Assembly (NCBI GenBank): GCA_027596195.1
Contig: JADGJG010000594.1
Location: 1 to 15,981, forward strand
DNA: 15,981 nt
Direction of reading: 5' to 3'
Source: Podochytrium sp. JEL0797
Lineage: Eukaryota > Chytridiomycota > Chytridiomycetes > Chytridiales > Chytriomycetaceae
The notes below the pieces were generated by a model. That model saw only the letters and a program-made list of their open reading frames with translations, was not told the origin of the DNA and ran no database searches. The translations under genes were made by a program, and so were the position numbers. Positions within the stretch are counted from its first letter, which is position 1; every line of letters begins with the position of its first letter. Shown here in pieces: positions 8,346 through 15,981 of the stretch.

Positions 8346-10902
8346 GCGGTCGCCTGTGTCGAGGGGAGATGTGATTTGGAGGCCGTGGAATTGATTTGTG
8401 GTTGTGGTGGATGAGGAGCTGCTGCTGCTTCCCGGATTTTCAATCTCTTGGGACGTTGAAAGCGGCGTTGTCGCCGGTTGCTGTTGCTGCCGCCGCGCTT
8501 CTGCTACTGCAGCCAATTCCAAACTCTCACAAATCACTTGTTCGGGAATTTGCTCGTCCTCCAGCGACGCAGTGGGACCGGATGGTAGTGACGTATGACC
8601 CGATGTGACGGTAATGGCGGATGGGGTGTGTGCTGAAGTGGCGGTAGTGGTTGCTGGAGAGGTGGCGAGGTTCGACGGTGGGAGGGTGGCGGGTTCAGAG
8701 GAGGGTGCAGGCTGGGGCGGGGAGGGAATTGGCACGGAAGATGAGGAGGAGGAAGTCGCGGGTGTGTTGGCTGTTGTTGCTGTCGCAGCATTGGGTTTGA
8801 AAAAGCCGTTGGAAGTAGAGTCATCCGGTTTCATACTAATGATTCCGAATCCTTTTCGCGGGGTGTTGTGTGTTGCGGGTGGTGCAGCCAAAAGCGGAGG
8901 CGGGTTCGATGCGGATACGGGTGTGGGTGCGAGAGGTGTTGCGGAAGGTGCGGGGCTGGGTTTGAAAAAGTCGTTGGAGGTCGAGTCGTCCGGCTTCACG
9001 CTAATGATTCCGAACCCTTTGCGCGGCGGCGCGGTGGATGCTGTTGGTAGAGACAAGAATGGAGGCATGTTCGATGCGGACGAGGAGGCTGTCGGAGTGC
9101 ATGAAGCAGGTGACGCCGTCAAGGAAGGAGTCGATCGGAAAAAGTCGTTGGAGGTGGAATCGTCCGGTTTCACGCTCATGATTCCAAAGCCCGACGAGCT
9201 CCTTGCGGAAGTTGGGGATAACAACGAGGAAGGAGGAGACCGCGGAGACGACAGGGACGATGCGCCGGACGGTTGTTTCGGAAGCACAATGAGCGGTGTC
9301 GCGGGTTCCGTTGAAGAGCTGAAGAAATGCGTCAAATTTCCCATCAGGGAAGTGGACAAGGGGCGTGGTGAAGTGGCAGAGTCGATTCCATCTCCACTGG
9401 TACTTAATCTCCCACCACCCGCACCCCCCACACTTGTCCGCCCACCGCCACCCCCACCACCACTGCCAAACAACAAGTCCCTCCACCCACGCTTCGCAAC
9501 ACCACCACCCCCCTCTGCCAACCCACTTCCCTGCATGTCCCGACTCACTGACCGAGAACTCAACCCGCTCCCCTGCGATACCCGCTTGCTCGCAATCGCG
9601 ACCGCTGAATCAGCCACATCCAACTGATCAAAATCTATCATCACATCTTCCGAGAACCATCCAAACACGGGACTCACGCGTCGGAATGCAATGGCCATCG
9701 CACCCTCAACGACATCGACTTTGCAGAATGTGAGCATCACAACGACCGAGTGGTCCACTGAAATCAACGACGACGACGTTGGGTTCGAGCCCGAGGAAGA
9801 AGACGAGGAGGAAGAGGACGGGAAAGTCGGATGCAGTGTTGAGAAATCGGGTGAAGGAAAGTCGTGTTGGAATCCGCCGAGACTTGGAGAGACAAAGTCT
9901 TCGATTTCGATATCGGATTTAAGGAGCGTTCGCGTTGTGGTTGTGGGTTGTGCATCGGAGGAAGAGGTGGTTGATTTGATTGTTTCGAACCATTCGCATG
10001 ACGCGCTGAGGAGGCGGAGGAGGGGATTCCAAGTCGTGATTTTGAGGGTGATGGGGTAGGATTTCGGAAAGAGCGACTGGGAATCGTCGATGCCAGATGG
10101 GACGGGAGACAGGTTGTGGTATTTGAGGGTTGTGAGTGTGGCGGTGACTGTATCGTGTGGAATCAGCGTTGGATCAAAATTTTAAGGTTTCACTTACTCT
10201 CTTTGACATGATATTTGACATCAAATGGCACGAGCTTTTCAATCTGCGGCACGGGATCCACGAGCTGGATAATGGCTTCGCGGCCACTCACGCAGGTTTC
10301 GAGGGAGCCATCGGGCAAGGCAATGGTGACAACGACAAAGACAAAGGTGGAGGTTCCAACGAGACGATTTTTGCCACTCGAGTCAGTCGAGAGGAGGACG
10401 ATTGTGGGCGGGAGAGAGTCGGGGAGGGAGAATTGGAAGGGGAGTGTGAGTGATCTGAGAAAATTCGTTAGCGGATGAATTGGAATTCGGGGTCATCATG
10501 AGCTTACCCATCAATGATGTTTGTTCTCTTTGAGACGAGACATAGTTTCGCATTGAGGATGGGATGTTCGTGCAGTTGTCTTGCGGTTGCGTCCGAGTCG
10601 AGTGGATCAAAGTGGTTGTCGTTGAAATCTGGTTTCTTTGGAGATGCGCCGGAGAACAGGGCCAGGTGGACAGCTACGACTTCGTCTTGATTCCTGGGGT
10701 GGGTGAGGGCCACGGAGCCGTTGAGGCAGCGCGATCTGGCGTTTGAGAGGGCGGCAGCAGCGGGACCCGGCGGCTGCGTGGCCAGGTGAGCAAAGGCGCC
10801 CAGGGAATAGCCAGGCGCGCGCGTCGAGTACAGCAAAGAAGGCGGGGCGCCAAACGAGCGCGGCTGCGATGGCGGCGCGGTGAAGTCGAGGTGTGTACCC
10901 AT
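8154..10902 (-). CDS. Arrestin-like protein with repeated 'GFGIxSxKPDDSTSNxFF' motif and C-terminal SH3-like domain
   Basis: Three exons: 10902-10508, 10454-10198 and 10147-8154; introns of 53 nt (GTAAGC, branch CTAAC, CTCAG) and 50 nt (GTAAGT...ACAG); about 881 aa, frame kept. Residues about 55-220 resemble an arrestin N-domain: 'LNGSVAL', then 'GSLTLPFQFSLPDSLPPTI', the typical 'LPFxFxLPxxLPPT' strand, then a beta-rich 'FVFVVVTIAL'. A second beta-rich stretch follows to about 380, possibly the arrestin C-domain, interrupted by Ser/Thr linkers. A disordered tail holds three copies of an 18-residue motif (537-554, 595-612, 650-667). Residues 819-881 look like an SH3 domain ('LEVEVGDSV', then 'WIYGVNMRTGREGVF'). 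Alpha-arrestins are trafficking adaptors that bring ubiquitin ligases to membrane proteins. No PPxY motif was seen, so partner recruitment here may instead use SH3 and the repeats. The arrestin assignment is probable; the SH3 assignment is fairly strong. Confidence 0.7.
8799..9191 (-). repeat. Three in-frame copies of an 18-residue motif
   Basis: Copies lie at 9191-9138, 9017-8964 and 8852-8799 (54 nt each), spaced 58 and 55 codons apart in the arrestin-like gene. The consensus protein is GFGIISVKPDDSTSNDFF. The spacers are Pro/Ala/Ser/Thr-rich and unrelated in detail. Many differences between copies fall at third codon positions (for example TTT/TTC, GAT/GAC, TCC/TCG), which points to constraint on the peptide rather than recent DNA duplication. 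Confidence 0.85.
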
Positions 10903-11234
10903 ATTTGGAGACTAGGAGCAAATGACACGGGAATACTAGGAAGACACGGCAAGTCACAAGGGCACGCCAATTCAATCACGATCTGATGGGTGCAGATAGA
11001 CGGGTGAAGATCGGGTGCAGATCAACGATCGAGGAATTCGTTGGCCACAACTCCGCGACAAGGAAACAAAATTTAAAAAAAATCTCGGCGACGACCAGGC
11101 GACGACATATCACGCGCCGCTCGCCAAACCTTTCTCCCTCTTCCCCATATCTCTTCTTCTTAACATAAGAGGGTTTAATTTTTTTTCGGAAACTGAAAAA
11201 AAGACCCTTCGACCACACCCCCCCCCCCTCCCCA
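10903..11234. promoter_or_regulatory. Divergent intergenic region between arrestin-like and XPA genes
   Basis: 332 bp between divergent start codons; it presumably holds both promoters. It has A/T-rich tracts (11068-11084, 11176-11204) and an 11-C run (11218-11228) just before the XPA start. No TATA box or known binding site is clear. ORFs crossing it are out of frame with the neighbours and show no recognisable protein. Confidence 0.4.
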
Positions 11235-12267
11235 ATGACCGACCTCCTCGCACGAAACCGCCGCATTGCCCTAGAACGAATTGCGGCCACCGCCACCAAG
11301 ACACCACCACCACGCACCAACCGACCCTCCCGTGTCACAGTGAATCTAGCAACTCCACCACAAATCCGCACGTCCTCCACCACCCGTCCGTCAACCGGCC
11401 CATCCCCGTCTTCATCAACATCACACTCGGCTCCTCCACCTCGGACACTTCCCCGAACTCCAATCTCTGCACGCTCGACGGCTCTTCCTCGGTCACAGAC
11501 ATCCCCAACACCGAACCGAAAGCGAGGCATCAACCTTGATTACTGCGAATACAACCTCACGGATATGATTGATACCCGCGGCGGGTTCATTCTTGCGGAA
11601 GCGGGGGAGGGTGAGCGTGGAGGCGATGACGATGACCAAGTGAACGTCGAAGATCACCGCCGACCGGTTCCGAACGACGCCGTTTGCAATGAGTGCAAGA
11701 GTATAGATGTGTGTCCTGATTTGTTTCATTATTACAATGTCGTTGTGTGCAAGAGGTGAGCGTTGCCTTTTGCGTCCGTGACATTCCCATTCTGCAAAAC
11801 CAAAACTGACAGTTGCCAAAAGGTGCAAACACGCCCACCTCGACAAATACTCCCTCCTCACGAAAACCGAATGCCGCGAAGACTACCTCCTCACCGAAAG
11901 CGAATTGCGAGACACTAACCACCTCCCACACTGGATGAAACGCAACCCCCATAGCGACACATATGCCAGCATGCTGCTCTACCTTCGCATGCACGTTGAA
12001 CAATTTGCGATTCGAAAGTGGAAGTCGTTGGACAATTTGGATGCGGAGTTTGCGCGCAGGGGGGTCTCGAAACAGGCGAGGAAGCGTGTCAAGTTTGAGC
12101 AGAAGATGAAGGAGTTGAGGAAACGGACTTTTACGAGCGCGTGGATGCGCGTGCAGGAGAGTCAGGGGCATGAGCATGCGTTTGGGGATAAGGAGGACGT
12201 TGGGGGTGGATTGTTTCGACAAAAGTGTGGTACTTGTGGAGTTGTGATGGAGTTTGAGGAATTATAA
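11235..12267 (+). CDS. RAD14: XPA/Rad14 nucleotide excision repair damage-recognition protein
   Basis: Two exons, 11235-11755 and 11823-12267; intron of 67 nt (GTGAGC, branch CTGAC, AAAAG); 321 aa. XPA (yeast Rad14) verifies DNA lesions in nucleotide excision repair and positions RPA, TFIIH and the ERCC1-XPF nuclease in the nucleus. The zinc finger is C151-x2-C154-x17-C172-x2-C175, the exact XPA spacing; the intron falls between the last two cysteines. It is followed by the DNA-binding core: 'YSLLTKTECREDYLL', the 'KRNPHSDTY' loop (compare 'KKNPHHSQW' in animals), 'MLLYLRMHVEQFAIRKW', and a basic helix 'RKRVKFEQKMKELRKRTF'. The C-terminus keeps 'HEHAFG' and a second cysteine pair, C309-x2-C312, resembling the TFIIH-binding end of animal XPA. 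The Ser/Thr/Pro-rich N-terminus of about 145 residues is disordered. Length and all landmarks are complete, so this looks functional. Confidence 0.93.
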
Positions 12268-12324
12268 TTTATAACAAAACTTGAGTTATTTTCCGTAACT
12301 AAAATTCTTAAATTTCAGAATCAA

Positions 12325-12330
12325 TTTATT
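12325..12330 (-). terminator. AATAAA poly(A) signal candidate of the HET-domain gene
   Basis: A canonical AATAAA hexamer on the minus strand starts 3 nt after the TGA stop (12336-12334) of the HET-domain gene, inside the 66-bp convergent spacer. The position is plausible for a short 3' UTR, which would then run into or past the XPA 3' end. The hexamer could also be chance in AT-rich DNA. Confidence 0.4.
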
Positions 12331-12333
12331 TTT

Positions 12334-15022
12334 TCAACCCAATTTCACAGTTTCGACGGCAACGCGTTCAATCTTCACAGACAACACACCGGCCGCTTTG
12401 CCAAGATGCTCCTCCAATTTCTCAATCGGCGCGTTCTGCGTCTCAACTTTCTTCCCCCCTCCTTTCCCGTCCCCCTTCTCCACCTTCTTACGAGACAAGC
12501 GCACAAACCCTTCCACAGCTTTCTTGTCTTCGTTCATTTTGATGAAACCGAGCTCCGAAACGCGAAAATACTGCTCAACGCGAACGGCACCACTTGACAT
12601 CTTGATCTTGACTTTCGAGACCTCCCCATTCAACACAAGACTTCCGTCAAGATGAAGACCCATACTGCGGACGTGCTCATTTGAAAAGTAAACGTGGTCT
12701 TTGGAATTGGCTGCGATGGTGATCCAGCGCAGACGGTTGATCTTGCCAGTGCCCGTCAGGTCCGCGTTGTCGTCGGAAAAAAACATTTCGTAGGGAAGCC
12801 ATGATGTGTTTTCCATTCCGCGAACCTTTTTGTGGGTTAGAAATTGTTCTTCGTTCAGACTCGTTCGCAGCGAACCTTCAGTGGTGGCACAGCATTGTTG
12901 TCCAAAGCAGGTTTCTGAATAACGCCAGGCGCAAAGAGGCCCTGAGAGAACGCAAGCATAACGTAGTGCCGTGCTGAATGATCAAACGACTGTTTGTAAC
13001 TGAACGTTGGGCGAATTTGAGTCAAAGACCGAGTGCACCAGAAAATGTCCTTTTCCACTTCGCACTCGCGCTGGCTCGTGGTTTCCTTCCTGACCCAGCC
13101 CCGATCGGTTCTGTTTCCACCACGTCCATTGCCAATTCCAATCAACTGCAAGTCTTTGAACAACTGATCGATTGCGGTGGCTGCTCGCTCTTGCGTTTCG
13201 CGAGGGATTCCGTCCATGCAAACAAAATTTTTTCTTCGTCCAGCATACAACGCTCGGATTGAACTATCCGTTTGTTTTGAACCCAAGTCCCACTTTTTCT
13301 CCCCGTCGAGATCGAGGAGGTGAACACTTTTGGCCAACACAAACTCTTGCAACGGCCATCCTCGAGTGGAATGGGTCAAGAGCGAAGTCGCGTCGTACTT
13401 TGGGACACCGAGAGACGTGAACGTCTTGGATTTGACCTCGGACGAAAAGAATCGAATAATTTCCGCACGCTGGGCGGGTTCGATGGATGGGAACTCACAG
13501 GCGGCTTTGAAATGCTCCATGATGACCCAGTCGCGATCCGTGGGGAGCCAGTAGACTACTTCGGCCTCGCGATACACGTCTTCCATGACCAACAGTTGGG
13601 CTTGCTTGAGTGGCGTGTCGCGACCCTTGTCGTTTTCGTAAATGTCGATCCAAATGTCGCCTTCTGATCTCAATTTCTTGAGAGCGGCTAGCTTGCGTTG
13701 GCTCGAGACTGGGGTGAGACCGCTGTCTTTTTCGGACTTGTGATCGGAACGCGATTCGTCGGCCAGGTTGACGACGGCTCCCCAACCGTGAGAGAGGGCG
13801 TTGAACTTGGTTTCTTTCTTGATGCCGGGGAAGACGTTCCAAATTTTGATCTTTTCGGGTGCTGGATTTTGGTGGAAATAAAGTTTTGTTAGGCTTTTGT
13901 TTGCGCAACATTCGGATGCTCACATGTTTCGATAATCCAGGTCAAAGCAGCACCAACAAGAGAGTTGCACAAGTCAAAGTGTGGATCGTGAGAGCTCTCA
14001 CTGGATGAATCAAAATTCGATTGGTCGACCATCGAGTTGCTCTCGATCCATTCGTTGATAGTTGCAACGAATTTCGCAACGCTCCACTTGCTGCCTTTTC
14101 GATAAAAAAAATCAGACGAGACTCAAAACGAAAGCGACCCAAAAAGTACATACTTTCAAAACCGGTCTTGATAATCTCCACAAGGTTACCCACGACGGCG
14201 TCATTTTCCGTTTTCAAGCAACGGCGCAAGAGATTCTCAAGTCGCTTGCTTGTCGAGTCGTGCACGAAAACGACGCTCTCGAATAAAGTTTGTAGATTTT
14301 TGACCAGCGCTTGTTGCGGACCGTGAGCTTGGATCCATGTCAACAAGCGAGTGCCGGGCAGTTTCGGGACGGTTTTCTCGCGATTTGATTCTAAATGAAA
14401 AAAAGAGGTTAAACTCGAAGGGGAAACAATACGGGAGAGTAGAAACAGAAGTTGTCATTCACCTTTGAGCCATTTTCGCGTTGTCAAGAACTCCACAACC
14501 GCAGTCTCCTTCGGATGGCTCCCTGCGATTCCGACCAAGGCCTCCACCATTTTGGCAACTGCCCATCCTGGTTAAAAACGCGTAAAAAAGTCGCGAGAAC
14601 GGACACACCTTTGCCCTGAATCGACGTTATGATCACCGACAAAATCGTGTCCACGTCCCCGCCCACTTGTTGGCTGCGTTCGAACCAAATCTCTGCAATC
14701 TGATTGATGGATTTTAAGAACTCTTCTTGTTGCTTATCGAAATATTCGACTCCGGCTTGTTCTGTTGACACTGAATCAGCCCAATTCGACCCCCCAAACA
14801 AAGAATGCAACGGTACTCACCCATCAAGATCATCTCATTCTCAACCGCGTTTTGGAGCTCCTGAAGGCAGGAATTGTTGCTGCACAAATTGGTCAGGTCG
14901 TCGGCGGCTTCCAAACCGCCGTTCTGTGTAAACCAAAGATTAGGATCAATTCAGCAGAATCGGAACGAAAATCAACCAACCTTCCACGCCTTGAATTTGC
15001 TCAAGAGGCTCTCTATCGTCAT
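12334..15022 (-). CDS. HET-domain protein with helical N-terminal and extra C-terminal domains
   Basis: Eight exons: 15022-14981, 14923-14821, 14770-14609, 14567-14463, 14390-14154, 14094-13924, 13861-12876 and 12825-12334; introns of 41-72 nt; about 765 aa with frame kept throughout. HET domains are best known from filamentous fungi, where they trigger cell death after non-self recognition between fused hyphae. All three signature blocks are present: 'FNALSHGWG' (293-301; canonical YxALSYxWG), 'IWIDIYENDKGRD' to 'VMEDVYREAEVVYWLP' (343-380), and 'STRGWPLQEFVLA' (438-450; canonical RgWTxQExxLs). The usual 'CINQ' after WID is replaced by 'YEND'. Residues 1-273 are helix-rich, with a recurring 'WxVAK' sequence. 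Residues about 600-765 are beta-rich with a Lys/Gly linker and match nothing I know. Whether this protein acts in incompatibility, immunity or something else cannot be told from sequence. Minor splice ambiguity: exon 3 could start at 14761. Confidence 0.72.
12826..12875 (-). other. 50-nt intron flanked by 9-bp direct repeat
   Basis: The last intron of the HET-domain gene. GCGAACCTT (plus strand) occurs at 12820-12828 and 12870-12878, so AAGGTTCGC spans both splice junctions and the repeats are exactly one intron length apart. The internal branch-like CTAAC lies 9-13 nt before the acceptor. Splicing at AAG|GTTCGC restores the frame through 'PPLKVRGMENT'; without removal the protein stops at 12855. 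Confidence 0.65.
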
Positions 15023-15325
15023 GATTCGACTGTGGAATTGGCAAGGAATTGGGCAAGAGATTTTTTTGGGCAAAACAAGCCCAATTACGGGGGGGTCAAA
15101 ACATTGAAGAAACTGATCCCTCGTGGTCACACGAGCTATCCAACGCCATTAGCCACGAGCGATAGACTTACAGACTACAGAGAAATTGGTTGTTGAAATG
15201 CCAGTTTGGAAGTCGCCGGCCGTCGCGTTTAGCGGCAAAACAAAATATAAGATGTTGCATGGAGATCCTTTTCACATCACTGTCACGTTCTGCCAAGTCA
15301 ATTCAATATGTGAAGGTGAATCAAA
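15023..15325. promoter_or_regulatory. Divergent intergenic region between HET-domain and glycosyltransferase-like genes
   Basis: 303 bp between divergent start codons, expected to hold both promoters. It includes a run of 7 G near 15090. No clear TATA, CCAAT or known factor site was identified, and no ORF in it looks like a gene. Confidence 0.4.
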
Positions 15326-15873
15326 ATGGAACGGCAAATCTCGGTCTTGATCACTGCCTCGCCCATTCCATCCAATCCTTCCCCGGTCGTGCTCCAAGCA
15401 GTCATTCAAAGCATTCAAGACCACGCGCCGTCCCTATTTGCATGCCATTTGGTCATTATTTTCGACGGGTGCAGAGTGGCGGAAAGGCCAATGTCGAAAT
15501 TGGGGAAAGTGTCGGAAACGCAGTTGGATGGATACTTGTCTTTTGTGGCGACAACGACGCGTGTGCTCTTGGGGAATTGGGGGAAGGAGGGATGGATTCG
15601 CAGCTGGGGCGATGAAACGGATCAGGGCTCTGTGCCGCCAGTTCACGTCAGCACGTACAGACCAAACATCAAACACAAATTTCCTCCCGTGCCTGATATT
15701 CGCGTCACGCACCGCGATGCCTCGAGGAATGGACCTGCTGTGACTTGCATTGAGGTTGTCGGGGAGAGATTGGGGCAGGCGCTTGCTGTTCAGGAAGCCA
15801 TGAGGCACGTGTCGACGGAATTTGTGTTTGCGTGTCAGCATGATTGGAGGTTCAATGCGAATCTGGATTTGAG
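15326..15873 (+). CDS. Putative glycosyltransferase-like protein, N-terminal part (first exon)
   Basis: The ATG at 15326 has A at -3 and G at +4. The exon gives 182 codons and ends at a good donor (G|GTAGGT at 15874); read on, the frame would stop at 15875-15877, so an intron is likely and the rest is lost in the poly-G run. The opening 'ISVLITASPIPSNPSPVVLQ' and then 'LVIIFDGCR' resemble the nucleotide-binding start of a GT-A-type glycosyltransferase-like family ('SPIPSxPS...xxxDGxR'). Near the end, 'ERLGQALAVQEAMRHVSTEF' and then 'VFACQHDWRF' resemble the acidic His-Asp (QHD) catalytic-metal region in such proteins. Family and substrate are not certain. Gene symbol unknown; the region after 15873 cannot be interpreted. 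Confidence 0.5.
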
Positions 15874-15891
15874 GTAGGTGGTTTGCATTGA

Positions 15892-15892
<1 letters not shown>

Positions 15893-15929
<37 letters not shown>

Positions 15930-15981
15930 CGGGGGGGGGGGGGGGGGGTGGGGGGGGGGGGGGGGGTGGGGGGTGGGGGGG
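15893..15981. repeat. Poly-G terminal run, likely artefact
   Basis: 89 bases of G interrupted only by C at 15930 and T at 15949, 15967 and 15974. It starts abruptly inside a predicted intron. This is typical of sequencer no-signal calls or a collapsed low-quality contig end rather than a telomere, as there is no repeating unit. It should be treated as untrustworthy sequence. Confidence 0.8.

Noticed and set aside
8799..9191. Repeats as FFAT motifs
   Set aside because: DFF is preceded by an acidic/Ser stretch, but Lys or Arg follows where FFAT needs an acidic or phosphorylated residue, and one copy has GFF. Kept only as an uncharacterised motif.
8605..9627. 340-codon open frame on the plus strand
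   Set aside because: It lies wholly antisense to the third exon of the arrestin-like gene. That exon carries the SH3-like domain and the conserved repeats, with synonymous variation in the minus frame. The plus frame is Gly/Val/Glu-rich with no recognisable domain.
10607..10979. Two other minus-strand frames overlapping the arrestin-like first exon
   Set aside because: They do not join in frame to the downstream exons that carry the arrestin strand motifs, while the frame starting at 10902 does.
13942..14106. Alternative reading of HET-gene exon 6 beginning 'AASGALRNS'
   Set aside because: That frame hits a stop and does not join exon 7. Using the acceptor at 14095 gives the 'SSKWSVAKF' frame, which continues into the HET domain.
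15893..15981. Poly-G run as a telomere or real simple repeat
   Set aside because: There is no repeating unit like TTAGGG, and it begins abruptly inside a predicted intron. An artefact is the simpler explanation.
1..15981. tRNA, rRNA, CRISPR array, transposon or viral insertion
   Set aside because: No cloverleaf, rRNA-like block, regular short repeat-spacer pattern, transposase or polymerase motif was seen on either strand by eye.

Overview
The window looks like nuclear DNA of a fungus. It holds eight densely packed protein-coding genes on both strands. Most are split by short introns (about 41-107 nt, one of 268 nt) with GT...AG ends and CTRAY-like branch sites such as CTAAC and CTGAC. Two genes belong to families I know only from fungi (a Mim1/Tom13-like mitochondrial protein and a Sts1/Cut8-like proteasome tether). 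Another carries a fungal-type HET domain. The TRP-like cation channel, an SH3 domain of the 'WxxGxNxxTGxxGxF' style and the low-complexity style suggest an early-diverging, perhaps chytrid-like, fungus. The lineage is an inference, not something read directly. No tRNA, rRNA, transposon or CRISPR array was seen.

Layout, left to right. 1-560 (-): Mim1-like outer-membrane import factor, running off the left edge. 716-2192 (-): Sts1/Cut8-like nuclear proteasome tether, three exons. 2366-6618 (-): TRP-like ion channel, five exons, about 1334 aa. 6619-7072: intergenic region between divergent genes. 7073-8038 (+): single-exon, single-pass Ser/Thr/Pro-rich membrane protein with a Tyr-rich tail. 8154-10902 (-): arrestin-like protein with three near-identical 18-residue motifs and a C-terminal SH3-like domain, three exons. 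10903-11234: intergenic region between divergent genes. 11235-12267 (+): XPA/Rad14 DNA-damage recognition protein, two exons. 12334-15022 (-): HET-domain protein with a helical N-terminal region, eight exons, tail-to-tail with XPA and only 66 bp away. 15326-15873 (+): start of a putative glycosyltransferase-like gene, cut by a poly-G run (15893-15981) that looks like an assembly or sequencing artefact at a contig end.

These genes do not form an evident single pathway; this is an ordinary eukaryotic gene neighbourhood with housekeeping functions (mitochondrial import, proteasome localisation, nucleotide excision repair) beside membrane sensing and trafficking genes (TRP channel, single-pass protein, arrestin-SH3). 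The most unusual items are the HET-domain gene, with a diverged central block and extra domains on both sides; the arrestin-SH3 protein, with a conserved repeated motif of unknown function; and a 50-nt intron whose two ends share a perfect 9-bp direct repeat. All exon structures were inferred by eye from reading frame, splice sites and domain continuity, without transcript data.
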